NCBI RefSeq assembly: GCF_029392855.1
Contig: NZ_CP113945.1
Coordinates: forward strand, 124,001-188,000
Reading direction: 5' to 3'
Source: Lactobacillus sp. ESL0680
Lineage (GTDB): Bacteria; Bacillota; Bacilli; Lactobacillales; Lactobacillaceae
Length of the DNA stretch: 64,000 bases
Under the pieces are notes generated by a model. It did no database searches and was not told the origin of the DNA. It saw only the letters and a program-made list of their open reading frames with translations. Positions within the stretch are counted from its first letter, which is position 1; every line of letters begins with the position of its first letter. Below, in pieces: positions 1 to 9,267 of this stretch. Position numbers and translations under genes: made by a program.

Positions 1-2100
1 TTAGCAATTAAGTATGATGAGCATGAAGGTGAGACAACGATTGCCAATATGCCAGAAGTCAAAGTTGAAAATGGCGTGCACTACTTTGAAAAGTCAGTTA
101 GAATGTCCAGCTATTTGGTTGCCTTTGCCTTTGGTGAATTGCAGTCCAAATTAACGGAAACCAAAGATGGCGTTAAGGTCGGTGTTTTCGCAACCAAGGC
201 GCATAAGGCTAAGGAATTAGACTTTGCCTTGGATATTGCTAAACGAGCAATTGAATTTTATGAAGAATTTTACCAGACTAAGTACCCATTGCCGCACTCA
301 TGGCAATTGGCATTGCCAGACTTCTCTGCTGGTGCAATGGAAAACTGGGGCTTAGTTACTTACCGTGAAGCCGCAATTTTACTTGATCCTGACAACGCGA
401 CAGTTGAACAAAAGGGTTACGTTGCTAGTGTCATTACGCATGAGTTAGCTCACCAATGGTTCGGTGACCTTGTAACCATGAAGTGGTGGGATGACTTATG
501 GTTGAACGAAAGTTTTGCTAACATGATGATGTATCTGTCAGTTGATGCAATGGAGCCTAGCTGGGATGTTTGGAACAATATGTACCAAACTGGTGAAGTT
601 CCGTCAGCTTTAAACCGTGATGCAACCGATGGCGTGCAGTCAGTTCACGTTGAGGTAGAACATCCAGCAGATATTGACTCACTCTTTGATAGTGCAATTG
701 TCTATGCCAAGGGTTCAAGAATGCTGGTAATGGTGCGTCAATTGTTAGGCGACGATGCTTTACGTAAGGGACTCAAGTACTACTTTGACCACCATCAATT
801 TGGCAATGCCACGGGGGACGACTTGTGGAACGCCTTATCAACGGTAACTGACTTAGATATCGGTAAGATTATGCACACTTGGCTCGACCAACCTGGCTAT
901 CCTGTTGTCAGTGCGCGGGTTGAGAATGGTCATTTATTATTAAGCCAAAAGCAATTCTTTGTTGGTGAAGGTAAGGATGTTGGCCGCACTTGGGCAATTC
1001 CGTTGAATGCTAACTTTACCGCACCGCAAATTATGACAGAGCAAGAATTAGACTTAGGTGACTACCAGACGTTGCGCGCTGAAGCCGGTCATGCTTTACG
1101 CATCAATGTTGGTAATAATTCTCACTTTATCGTTAATTATGATGAAACCTTAATGACTGACATTATGAATGAATTGGATACCCTCAAGCCAGTTGATGAA
1201 TTGCAATTATTGCAAGACTTAGGGTTATTAGCAGAAGGCAACCAAATTTCTTACGCTGAAATTGTGCCATTATTGCCAAAATTTGCGGCTTCAAGATCAA
1301 ATATTGTAATTAATTCCTTATTTAGTTCAGCTCGGCAATTACGTAAGTTTGTTAAGCCAAATTCAGTTGAAGAAAAGAACTTGAAGGCCTTCTTTAACCA
1401 ATTGTCAGCTAAGCAAGTTGAACGCTTGGGCTGGGAAGTTAAGGCAGATGATAATAGTGCTGATTTGCAAATGCGGCCAATTGAATTATCTGCTGCCTTG
1501 TACGCTGATAATCAGGCCGTGATTGATGAAGGACACAAGATTTTCGCTGCGCATCAAGATGATTTGGCTGCAATCGAGGCATCTGTAAGACCATACGTTT
1601 TAATTAACGAGGTTAAGAATTACAATGAAGCGGGCTTAGTTGACCGTTTGATTAAGGAATACCAAACAGCAGTTGATCCTTATTACAAGGAAGATTTGCT
1701 TGCCGCAATTACCAGTACTAAGAATGATGCTGAGATCAAGCAAATTGTAGCTGACTTTGAAGATGCCGATGTTATCAAGCCGCAGGATTTGCGGACCTGG
1801 TACTACAATATCTTGGCTAATCCTCAAGGTGAACAAGCTGCTTGGGACTGGCTGCGTGATGAGTGGTCATGGCTGGAGAAGACGGTCGGTGGTGACATGG
1901 CATTTACCAGCTACATCACTGTTACTTCTAGAGTGTTCCACACACCAGAACGGTTAGCTGAATTTAAGGCTTTCTTTGAGCCTAAGGTTGACCAACCTGG
2001 CTTGGGTCGTGAAATTATCATGGACACCAAGGCGATTGCAACCAAGGCAGAGTTAGTTGAGAAAGAACAAGCTGCTGTTAATCAAGCAATTAAAGATTAA
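1..2100 (+). CDS. pepN: Aminopeptidase N, 5' end missing
   Basis: Zinc metallo-aminopeptidase of family M1 that removes N-terminal residues from peptides in the cytoplasm. The reading frame is open from base 1, so the true start lies upstream; 699 residues are visible where lactobacillar PepN is about 844. Visible motifs (fragment numbering) are the exopeptidase motif GAMENWG at 111-117, the zinc site HELAH at 147-151, and the third zinc ligand Glu170 in WLNESF. The C-terminal helical domain looks complete. A strong terminator follows. Its neighbour is a di/tripeptide transporter, which fits peptide nutrition. Confidence 0.96.
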   Translation, partial: LAIKYDEHEGETTIANMPEVKVENGVHYFEKSVRMSSYLVAFAFGELQSKLTETKDGVKVGVFATKAHKAKELDFALDIAKRAIEFYEEFYQTKYPLPHSWQLALPDFSAGAMENWGLVTYREAAILLDPDNATVEQKGYVASVITHELAHQWFGDLVTMKWWDDLWLNESFANMMMYLSVDAMEPSWDVWNNMYQTGEVPSALNRDATDGVQSVHVEVEHPADIDSLFDSAIVYAKGSRMLVMVRQLLGDDALRKGLKYYFDHHQFGNATGDDLWNALSTVTDLDIGKIMHTWLDQPGYPVVSARVENGHLLLSQKQFFVGEGKDVGRTWAIPLNANFTAPQIMTEQELDLGDYQTLRAEAGHALRINVGNNSHFIVNYDETLMTDIMNELDTLKPVDELQLLQDLGLLAEGNQISYAEIVPLLPKFAASRSNIVINSLFSSARQLRKFVKPNSVEEKNLKAFFNQLSAKQVERLGWEVKADDNSADLQMRPIELSAALYADNQAVIDEGHKIFAAHQDDLAAIEASVRPYVLINEVKNYNEAGLVDRLIKEYQTAVDPYYKEDLLAAITSTKNDAEIKQIVADFEDADVIKPQDLRTWYYNILANPQGEQAAWDWLRDEWSWLEKTVGGDMAFTSYITVTSRVFHTPERLAEFKAFFEPKVDQPGLGREIIMDTKAIATKAELVEKEQAAVNQAIKD

Positions 2101-2114
2101 ATTCAATTAAAGTT

Positions 2115-2155
2115 AAAAGAGCATTACTGTTCTCTAGGTAATGCTCTTTTATTTT
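2115..2155 (+). terminator. Intrinsic terminator of pepN
   Basis: A perfect 13-bp stem (2115-2127 with 2138-2150) with a 10-base loop, ending in a T-rich tract, lies 14 bases after the pepN stop codon. Confidence 0.9.
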
Positions 2156-2243
2156 GTTAATTGTGAGTATAAGATTTAATTTTTATTAACATTAGCTGTA
2201 TAATTGTAAGGTACTGTCTAATTAAAGGAGCTTAATTTTAATA

Positions 2244-3737
2244 ATGAAGGAAAAAAATAACGATACGGCGTTCTTTGGCCAACCTAAAGGGTTATCAACG
2301 CTTTTTTTCACTGAAATGTGGGAAAGATTTAGTTATTATGGGATGCGAGCAATTTTATTGTTCTACATGTATTACGCGGTAAGCAAGGGTGGTTTGGGCA
2401 TGAACCAAACTACGGCTGCTTCGGTAATGTCAATTTATGGCTCGCTAGTCTATCTATCAAATATTGTCGGTGGCTGGTTGTCCGACCGGGTCTGGGGCCC
2501 GCGCAAAACCGTCTTTATCGGTGGCGTTTTAATTATGTTCGGTCACATCGTCTTATCTTTGCCGATGGGACTAGTTGCACTTTATGCTTCGATTGCCTTG
2601 ATTGTTGCAGGTACGGGATTGTTGAAGCCTAATGTCTCTGACATGGTTGGTGGCCTTTATTCCGAAACTGACCGGCGTCGTGATGCTGGCTTTAGCATGT
2701 TTGTTTTTGGAATTAACCTAGGTTCCGCAATTTCACCAATTTTAGTACCTTGGGCTGCTAATGGCTTTGGTATTCACATGTTTGGCAATGAAATGAACTT
2801 CCACGCCGGCTTTTCACTGGCTGCAATTGGGATGTTCTTTGGCTTAATGCAATATTATTTTGGCGGGAAAAAATATCTCTCAAATGAGAGCTTGCTGCCA
2901 ACTGATCCGATCGATCACGATAGCTTAATTAAGATTTTGAAAAAGTCAGCAGTTGCCGTGATTGCCGTTATCGTATTGTTAGCCATTATGGCAGCTTGCG
3001 GTCAATTAAATATTGCCAATGTTATCTTATTGATTACGATTGTGGCAATTTTACTGCCGATTTACTTATTTGTCGTTATGCTGCGGAGTAAAAAGGTAAC
3101 CAAGATTGAACATTCACGTGTTCTCGCATATATTCCACTCTTTATCGCTGCTGCCGTATTCTGGGGAATTGAAGAGTCTGGTTCAGTTGTCCTAGCTCTA
3201 TTTGCGCAAGAACGGACGGTTCTTCATATTGGTAGTTGGCATTTTGCTGCCGCTAACTTCCAGACGCTTAATCCGTTATTTATCATGATTTTGACGCCAT
3301 TCTTTGTTTGGTTGTGGAGTAAGTGGAAGAAGCAGCCAAGTGCTGCCGGTAAGTTCTCATGGGGCTTAATTTTCGCTGGGTTATCCTATGTAGTGATGGC
3401 AGTTCCAGGTCTACTTTACGGTACTGCTGGCCGCGTTAGTCCATTTTGGCTTGTCGGTTCATGGTTTATTGTTGAAATTGGGGAAATGCTGATTTCACCA
3501 ATTGGCTTATCAGTTACAACCAAATTGGCACCAGCTGCTTATAGCTCACAGATGATGAGTATGTGGTTCTTAGCTGATGCAGCAGGACAAGCAGTCAATT
3601 CACAAATTGTTAAATACTTCTCTACTGGTACTGAAATTCAATATTTCTTGATTATTGGTGGCGTAAGTATTCTGCTAGGCTTGTTGATGTTCTTCTTAGT
3701 TAAGAAAATTGACAGCTTAATGGCTGGAGTTCACTAA
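2244..3737 (+). CDS. dtpT: Di/tripeptide:H+ symporter, POT family
   Basis: Proton-driven importer of di- and tripeptides in the cytoplasmic membrane; 497 residues, the usual length for DtpT. The N-terminal FFTEMWERFSYYGMRAIL segment (about 22-39) carries the ExxER-type motif of proton-coupled oligopeptide transporters, and about 12-14 hydrophobic segments follow. The start is an ATG preceded by AAAGGAG (2224-2230). A possible -10 box TATAAT with a TG just upstream lies at 2197-2204. It is a single-gene unit ending in a bidirectional terminator, and it sits next to pepN, so import and hydrolysis of peptides are neighbours. Confidence 0.95.
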   Translation: MKEKNNDTAFFGQPKGLSTLFFTEMWERFSYYGMRAILLFYMYYAVSKGGLGMNQTTAASVMSIYGSLVYLSNIVGGWLSDRVWGPRKTVFIGGVLIMFGHIVLSLPMGLVALYASIALIVAGTGLLKPNVSDMVGGLYSETDRRRDAGFSMFVFGINLGSAISPILVPWAANGFGIHMFGNEMNFHAGFSLAAIGMFFGLMQYYFGGKKYLSNESLLPTDPIDHDSLIKILKKSAVAVIAVIVLLAIMAACGQLNIANVILLITIVAILLPIYLFVVMLRSKKVTKIEHSRVLAYIPLFIAAAVFWGIEESGSVVLALFAQERTVLHIGSWHFAAANFQTLNPLFIMILTPFFVWLWSKWKKQPSAAGKFSWGLIFAGLSYVVMAVPGLLYGTAGRVSPFWLVGSWFIVEIGEMLISPIGLSVTTKLAPAAYSSQMMSMWFLADAAGQAVNSQIVKYFSTGTEIQYFLIIGGVSILLGLLMFFLVKKIDSLMAGVH

Positions 3738-3745
3738 TTAATAAC

Positions 3746-3786
3746 AAAAAATATCCGTTAGTTATTAGGACTAACGGATATTTTTT
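3746..3786. terminator. Bidirectional terminator dtpT / L,D-transpeptidase
   Basis: A perfect 17-bp inverted repeat (3746-3762 with 3770-3786), with an A run on the left and a T run on the right, separates two convergent genes and can stop transcription from either side. Confidence 0.9.
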
Positions 3787-3792
3787 GCTTAT

Positions 3793-5004
3793 TTAGTTAT
3801 AAACGATGACGGCTTCGTGCTTAACAACATTGTGCCAAACCTGTTTGATTTCACTTGGCTTAATATTAACGCAGCCGTGTGAACCACCACGTAAGTATGC
3901 CTTCTTGCTCCAATCGGTGCGCCAACTGGCATCGTGCAGACCGCAACCGCTCAATGTGAATGGCATCCAATATTGAACTTTAGAAGCATATTTAGAACCA
4001 TCGTCATTGCGGCCGCGCAGTGTTGCCGGTGACTGCTTGTCTTGGATATACCAGACGCCTTGCGGTGTTCGGTTGCCCTTGCCGCCGTCCTTAGTTCCTG
4101 TAACAACGTCAGTCAGGTGAACTGCCAGCTTACCTTTTCGAACAATCCAAACCTCCTGCTTTTTAAGAGAAACGACAACGTAATTATCGCCAATACCGTG
4201 GTTGTTCTTGCCGTAGCCTAGGCCATAAGTGCTGTAACCAAGTCCATAAATATAATCTTGACCGTCAATTGTCTTGGTCTGGTTCAGATAGGCTTGTTCA
4301 ACCGCTGTTTGGGCCTTTTTGACATAAACGCCCCAGCCGTAACTTTGGTTTTTGACCGTGATTTTGTTGCTGCTCAGTTTAGTTTTACTTGGTACGGCAA
4401 AGGTGTAGCTCTTATGCAAAGTTGAGACATCCTTATCAATTTGGTTGAGCTTAGCGGTTAAGTTCTCAACATTATTGAAGGAATATTTGCCATTTTTAAA
4501 AGTCAGCTGGTTAATCATTTTCTTTGCGGGCAAGTTATAATTTTTGCCAGCGACTTGATAATTAATCTTCGCTTTACTAATAGTTTCGAGCTTTTTGGCG
4601 GCCGCCTTTAACTGCTTAAAGTCATAAGTATGACTTTGCTTGTCGGGCATTCTTGTGTGCTGCTCTTTGAAGTAAGTCGCTACTGTGTCCGCGTCAATTG
4701 TACTAGTGTCAGGATCGCGTTCAATGGTGACTTTGCCGTTTTCAAGTAAAGCCATGTTATTGGCGCGAGCATTAATCTTACTGGTTGCCTTATTGACCGT
4801 TAGATTGCCAACTTTTACACCATAAATGGTGACGTTAGGATTGAAGTGGTCAACGGCAAACTCGCGTGCCCGCTTTTCGGAGGCAACATGGTTATTGTAT
4901 AAGACTACACCAAAAATAACGGCCAAAATCAAAATAACGCCAGCAATAACTAAGTAGAGGTTATTGCGGTGATTGTACCTTTTTAAGTCTTTTCGTGATT
5001 GCAT
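3793..5004 (-). CDS. L,D-transpeptidase (YkuD domain), membrane-anchored
   Basis: Probable cell wall enzyme of the YkuD family. It has 403 residues: a short basic N-terminus, one membrane segment (about 17-37) as uncleaved anchor, a roughly 200-residue extracytoplasmic region resembling the peptidoglycan-binding domain often found in front of YkuD, and a C-terminal catalytic domain with the signature SHGCVNI, putative nucleophile Cys378. Members cross-link peptidoglycan stem peptides (3-3 links) or anchor proteins, and some lactobacillar ones act differently, so the exact reaction is open. It is a single gene, divergent from the DUF4931 gene. Confidence 0.9.
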   Translation of the reverse strand: MQSRKDLKRYNHRNNLYLVIAGVILILAVIFGVVLYNNHVASEKRAREFAVDHFNPNVTIYGVKVGNLTVNKATSKINARANNMALLENGKVTIERDPDTSTIDADTVATYFKEQHTRMPDKQSHTYDFKQLKAAAKKLETISKAKINYQVAGKNYNLPAKKMINQLTFKNGKYSFNNVENLTAKLNQIDKDVSTLHKSYTFAVPSKTKLSSNKITVKNQSYGWGVYVKKAQTAVEQAYLNQTKTIDGQDYIYGLGYSTYGLGYGKNNHGIGDNYVVVSLKKQEVWIVRKGKLAVHLTDVVTGTKDGGKGNRTPQGVWYIQDKQSPATLRGRNDDGSKYASKVQYWMPFTLSGCGLHDASWRTDWSKKAYLRGGSHGCVNIKPSEIKQVWHNVVKHEAVIVYN

Positions 5005-5158
5005 AAATTTACCTACTAAAAATCAAACAAAATAAAACACCTGTAAGATGATCGCTGCTACAGTTTATCATCTATTACAAGCATAGTAAAACTTATCAAC
5101 AAAGCGGGTTATCTGTGATAATAACTGGATATGTATTTAATTAATTATAGAATATTTT

Positions 5159-5187
5159 TTGTTACTTGGGAAAGATTAACTTATAAT
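5159..5187 (+). promoter_or_regulatory. Putative promoter of the DUF4931 gene
   Basis: TTGTTA (5159-5164) and a perfect TATAAT (5182-5187) are 17 bases apart, about 45 bases before the start codon at 5233, which itself has a strong GGGGGAG site. Confidence 0.55.
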
Positions 5188-5232
5188 ACGTAACATTAAG
5201 GTGGCAAAATTATTGTTAGGGGGAGTAAGAAA

Positions 5233-6027
5233 ATGGAAAATGAACCGTTAGTTTTTGAGTTAGGAATTGCCAAGGGTAAGCCGCACTCATACCGTAAGAC
5301 ACCGCGTAAGCCGGTCTGTCCCTTTTGTGAAGTTGACCAATTAACGGATATTTATGAAAAACGCGGCGAGATGATCTGGCTGCATAACAAATTCCCGACT
5401 TTGCGCGATACTGTCCAGACAGTGTTGATTGAATCTAACAATCATGCTGGTGATATTGCTAATTACACTCCCACTTATAATCGGAAACTCATGCGTTTTG
5501 CTCTGGCGTGCTTTAAAAAGATGAATGATAGCGGCAAGTACAGGTCTGTTCTGTGGTACAAAAATTACGGGCCGCGTTCTGGCGGCTCGCTTGAACATCC
5601 GCACATGCAGCTGGTTGGTTTAAAGCAGCTTGATGGCTACAAATATCTTCAGCAAAATAATTTTGTCGGGATTTCCGTGTTTGATAATCAGGACGTTGAG
5701 GTCAATATTGCCACGCATCCGGTTCAAGGCTATGACGAGCTAAACATTAATCTGTTAAAAGATTCAGGTCAGGATTTATGGTCTGACTGGATTCAGAGCG
5801 GTGTTAAATACATGCTCAATATCATGTTTAACGGTCGCTGCACATCGTATAATCTATTCTTTTATCCGCGTGAAGATGGCGGTATTTGTGCTAAATTAAT
5901 TGCTCGTTTTGAGGCGCCGGCATATTTTGTTGGTTATAAATTATCGCAGGTTGATGATGAAAAGACGCTGCAAGTTGAGGCAGAGCAATTTCGCCATTTT
6001 TTTGATAATGGTTCACAGCTTGAATAA
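5233..6027 (+). CDS. DUF4931 family protein, GalT-like HIT fold
   Basis: 264-residue cytoplasmic protein that resembles galactose-1-phosphate uridylyltransferases. It has a CPFC zinc-type pair (Cys29, Cys32), the PRSGGSLEHPHMQ segment with His122-Pro-His124-x-Gln126 equivalent to the HIT-superfamily nucleotidyl-transfer triad, and a C-terminal half typical of DUF4931. The family is widespread in Lactobacillales and its substrate is not known to me. True GalT is longer and sits with galK or galE; no Leloir genes are nearby, so I do not call it galT. It has its own promoter. Confidence 0.8.
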   Translation: MENEPLVFELGIAKGKPHSYRKTPRKPVCPFCEVDQLTDIYEKRGEMIWLHNKFPTLRDTVQTVLIESNNHAGDIANYTPTYNRKLMRFALACFKKMNDSGKYRSVLWYKNYGPRSGGSLEHPHMQLVGLKQLDGYKYLQQNNFVGISVFDNQDVEVNIATHPVQGYDELNINLLKDSGQDLWSDWIQSGVKYMLNIMFNGRCTSYNLFFYPREDGGICAKLIARFEAPAYFVGYKLSQVDDEKTLQVEAEQFRHFFDNGSQLE

Positions 6028-6135
6028 GGTCGTTGCCAGACACGGTTTAGCAAATTTTTGGTAAGATTAATGGTTAAGACAGCCAGTACAAATTTTATCA
6101 GTAATATATTGTAAGTATTTATCAAGGAGAAGCAC

Positions 6136-6747
6136 ATGCACAGAAAAGAAACGCGTAACTTAGCAATTACCGCAGTATTTGTTGCAATTTTTTTATTACA
6201 GACTTTCGTTCCTAATATTGGTTATATTCGAATCTTGCCGACATTGCCGGCAATTACGACCGTACCGCTGACAGTAGCCGTGTATTCATTATTAATGGGA
6301 CCTAAGGCAGGAACGCTTTTTGGCCTTTTCTGGGGCTTGTTGCGGCTCTTTCAGGCATATACACAGCCGGGAGACATTGTCAGTTTGATGCTGTTTCAAA
6401 ATGTCTTTATTTCTCTTGTACCCAGCATTTTGGCGGGGCTATTCCCAGGGCTAATTGGCCGCATGTTTGAACATAAGTCGGGTAAGGTGAAGGAATTGGG
6501 CTACATCTTGGCTGGGGCAGTTACATCCTTGACCAACACCGCGATGGTAATCTTACTGACAAGTGTTATCTTTATGGGAAATGGTAAATTGGCAGCAAGC
6601 ATGGGGCATTTTGCACCGGGAACGCCGCTAATTGTGATTTTGATTTTGGCATTAGGGATGAACGGCTTAATTGAAGCAATCTTCACGGCAGTTATCACGC
6701 CAATTGTTGTTACCCCAATGAAAACAGTGATGAAAAAATTACGGTAG
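6136..6747 (+). CDS. ECF transporter S component, PanT-like
   Basis: Substrate-binding membrane subunit (203 residues, about 6 hydrophobic segments) of a group II energy-coupling factor transporter; the shared EcfAA'T module must be encoded elsewhere. The pattern LLQTFVPNIGY, then GPKAGTLFGLFWGLLR, then LFQNVFISLVP is like pantothenate S components (PanT), so pantothenate is the best guess, but substrate assignment by eye is weak. The start has AAGGAG (6124-6129). No riboswitch is evident upstream. It ends in its own terminator. Confidence 0.8.
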   Translation: MHRKETRNLAITAVFVAIFLLQTFVPNIGYIRILPTLPAITTVPLTVAVYSLLMGPKAGTLFGLFWGLLRLFQAYTQPGDIVSLMLFQNVFISLVPSILAGLFPGLIGRMFEHKSGKVKELGYILAGAVTSLTNTAMVILLTSVIFMGNGKLAASMGHFAPGTPLIVILILALGMNGLIEAIFTAVITPIVVTPMKTVMKKLR

Positions 6748-6769
6748 AGTAAACGGCCGTTAATAAACT

Positions 6770-6797
6770 CAAGAGCAGGTTACCTGCTCTTTTTTTA
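6770..6797 (+). terminator. Terminator of the ECF S component
   Basis: Stem AAGAGCAG / CTGCTCTT with a small loop (6771-6792), followed by seven or more T residues. Confidence 0.88.
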
Positions 6798-6860
6798 TGG
6801 CTGAAATTATATTAAAATAAATATGTTCGAAAATTCAATTAATTAGTGGGAGAAAATTAA

Positions 6861-7649
6861 ATGAAAAAGTGTCCAAGTTGTGGTGCATTAATGAACGTTG
6901 ACGTAAATTTTTGCACTAATTGTGGTGCGGATATTCGACAAGTTGCGCAACAGCAGGTTAACCGTGCGGATATTCAAGCAGAAATTAATCGTGGTCAGGG
7001 TACAGCTGATGAAACATCACGGCAAAATTCCGACGACCAATTACAAAAATACTGGCATTGGCTCGTTAAGTCGTGGCGGCATCCGTTTAGTGAGCAGGAA
7101 AGTGTTAACTGGTATGGCGCAATTACGTTACTGATTGAGGACGTAATCTTTGCCTTAGGGCTATATATTGGCATGAGCGGGATTTCCAGCCAATATATCA
7201 ATGGTCAACAATTGCCTGTCTTTACCGGGATTTCTTTTGGTACGGCACTTGAAGTTCTGTTTTTTGTCATGCTCTTAGAAGCAGCGATTGCTGGGGCCAA
7301 TTATCTGGCGTATCTGTTTATTTATGGTCAAAGACGCAGTTTTATTTCGTTTTTTAATTATGCCATTCAGGCATCTAACCTCAATGTTATTTTGATCGTA
7401 GCTGCCTTTATTTTTATGATGCTGGGTATCGGCGGCAAAGTTTTTGCCGTATTGTTGTGCCTAATTTGCTTTGGCATTTTTGGCGATGCTTTCCAAGTAG
7501 TCTTATTGGGCGACACCAACCCAGTGCGTGACAAAATGTATGGCTTCCTAATTTCCTTATTTGCCAATTTTATTGTCGGATTAATTTGGCTGGCGGTTGT
7601 TTATAATACCGTTATTTTGCAGTTTATTTCGTACTTTACCAGGCTATAA
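6861..7649 (+). CDS. Zinc-ribbon membrane protein, function unknown
   Basis: 262 residues. The N-terminus is a zinc ribbon (Cys4, Cys7, Cys18, Cys21), followed by a polar linker to about residue 75 and then about five hydrophobic segments, an arrangement seen in poorly characterised membrane proteins of lactobacilli. The ribbon is cytoplasmic if the linker is. The next gene, 17 bases on, also starts with a double CxxC ribbon and is probably cotranscribed, which suggests a shared complex or role in envelope homeostasis (inference). I do not recognise a precise function. Confidence 0.8.
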   Translation: MKKCPSCGALMNVDVNFCTNCGADIRQVAQQQVNRADIQAEINRGQGTADETSRQNSDDQLQKYWHWLVKSWRHPFSEQESVNWYGAITLLIEDVIFALGLYIGMSGISSQYINGQQLPVFTGISFGTALEVLFFVMLLEAAIAGANYLAYLFIYGQRRSFISFFNYAIQASNLNVILIVAAFIFMMLGIGGKVFAVLLCLICFGIFGDAFQVVLLGDTNPVRDKMYGFLISLFANFIVGLIWLAVVYNTVILQFISYFTRL

Positions 7650-7666
7650 GTTAAGGGAGGTTAATT

Positions 7667-9127
7667 ATGGGAGAGAAAAAATTTTGTCCGCAATGCGGTA
7701 ACCAAGTAGAGGCAAGCGTTAAATTTTGTCCACATTGTGGTGCAGATCTAACAGACGTGGCGACTGTTCAGCCGCAAGCAAAAGCTAATTCGGCTAAAAT
7801 GACTGGTCAGCACACGCCACCTAAGTCGCGCCAGCAGGTTAATCAAGTTGCGGCACCGAAAAAACAGCCGCTCAAGAAGAAAACCAAGGTTACTTTGTGG
7901 CTAGTGGCAATTGTCGTGGTTTTATTTGGCGGCTTTTATGCTTGGGGCAGTAATCATTACAGCCGCAACAACCAGATTGACCAGATTATTGTTAGTTTGA
8001 AGAACCCGCAAATGGGTTTGGCACAATATGTGACAACTGATGACCATACTATCAAGGTAACTAACGATGCTTTGAAGCCGCTGCAGAAGTATTATCAATC
8101 GCACCAAACAACGGCTAACAATTTGAGTATGAATTTAAAAGCCGGCGGCAGTACCAGTCAGATCAGCCTAGTACAGTCGGGCCGCTATCTGCTGCTTTTC
8201 CCGAAGTATACATTGCACATCAATACGTATACCCCGCAAGTGAAGACCAATCATCGTGACACCCGCGTGTTAGTCAACGGCAAGTCAGGTGGTCAAGTTA
8301 AGGGCGACGCGGACAGCTATTACAAGAAATTACCGCCGCTGTTTCCTGGTAAGTATCACCTTGAAGTTGACTCTGTTGTGTCAGGGCGTGAGCTCAAGGC
8401 TGACTCGACAGTCAATGTTTGGTCGAACAAAACGATTAACATGAATATTAAGACAGCGACATTTTCAATTGCTAGTGTTCCCGGCGGGACGATTTATATC
8501 AATGACAAAAAAGTTGGCGTTCTGAGCGGCAATGGCAGTAAAGTTTTCAAGAATTATCCAATTACCGATAATATGGAAGTCTATGTCACGACGACTTTTG
8601 GCAGTCAAACGATTAAGTCGCAGTTGATTACTGACTTGCCAGAGGCAATTGATAACGGCGACAGCGATAGCAACATTAGTGATGATGTTGATTTTGATGA
8701 TGACGATCATGTGGTCTTGAAGCCGCAATGGAAGGGGCTAATTGATAAGAGTGACGCGGAGGATTTGTTAAAGGGCGACTTTAATGATCCTGAAAGTGAA
8801 GACTTTATTGGCGGCAGTGACAACAGCAGCTATCAAGAATTGCGCAAGATGCTCAAGGGCTTTGACCGCAATGACTCCACGATTTCCTATGATATGGATT
8901 GTGACATCGTTTCAATTAATCCGGCTCCGAATGATTCCAGCAGTGTTATTTACAAAATCACCTATACCTTTGAAAAGGATAACGGCGACGAGCATACCCA
9001 AGTGATGCTCTATAAGGGTGCGATTTTGCAAGAAGACAGCGATAAGCAAAAGATTAAGTCAATCGGCAGCGGGGCAGTTATCAGTGATAAGACTGATAAG
9101 TCCGGCGAAGATGACGATGATGATTAA
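7667..9127 (+). CDS. Zinc-ribbon, single-pass membrane protein, TcaA/YvbJ-like
   Basis: 486 residues. A zinc ribbon (Cys7, Cys10, Cys21, Cys24), a basic Pro/Gln-rich linker, one membrane span (about 75-93) and a large extracytoplasmic part of TcaA-like repeats. A very acidic stretch lies near 325-350, and the protein ends in a poly-Asp tail. TcaA in staphylococci affects glycopeptide susceptibility and wall metabolism; whether that carries over is unknown. The ribosome site GGGAGG (7654-7659) supports the ATG at 7667. It follows another zinc-ribbon membrane gene at 17 bases and ends at a terminator, giving a two-gene operon. Confidence 0.82.
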   Translation: MGEKKFCPQCGNQVEASVKFCPHCGADLTDVATVQPQAKANSAKMTGQHTPPKSRQQVNQVAAPKKQPLKKKTKVTLWLVAIVVVLFGGFYAWGSNHYSRNNQIDQIIVSLKNPQMGLAQYVTTDDHTIKVTNDALKPLQKYYQSHQTTANNLSMNLKAGGSTSQISLVQSGRYLLLFPKYTLHINTYTPQVKTNHRDTRVLVNGKSGGQVKGDADSYYKKLPPLFPGKYHLEVDSVVSGRELKADSTVNVWSNKTINMNIKTATFSIASVPGGTIYINDKKVGVLSGNGSKVFKNYPITDNMEVYVTTTFGSQTIKSQLITDLPEAIDNGDSDSNISDDVDFDDDDHVVLKPQWKGLIDKSDAEDLLKGDFNDPESEDFIGGSDNSSYQELRKMLKGFDRNDSTISYDMDCDIVSINPAPNDSSSVIYKITYTFEKDNGDEHTQVMLYKGAILQEDSDKQKIKSIGSGAVISDKTDKSGEDDDDD

Positions 9128-9140
9128 CTAAATAATGACT

Positions 9141-9186
9141 AAAAGATAAATCTTTCTAAAGAAATTGAAGGATTTGTCTTTTTTTA
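9141..9186 (+). terminator. Terminator of the zinc-ribbon operon
   Basis: 12-bp stem with one G-U pair (9141-9152 with 9171-9182), then a T run. Confidence 0.75.
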
Positions 9187-9267
9187 TGATTTTGTTTGAC
9201 AATTTACCAGATTACATATTATTGTATTAGTTAGATAGTACAGATAAGTTTTTGAAGAGGATGAATT

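Noticed and set aside
5233..6027. True galactose-1-phosphate uridylyltransferase (galT)
   Set aside because: Too short and without galK, galE or galM nearby; it fits DUF4931 better.
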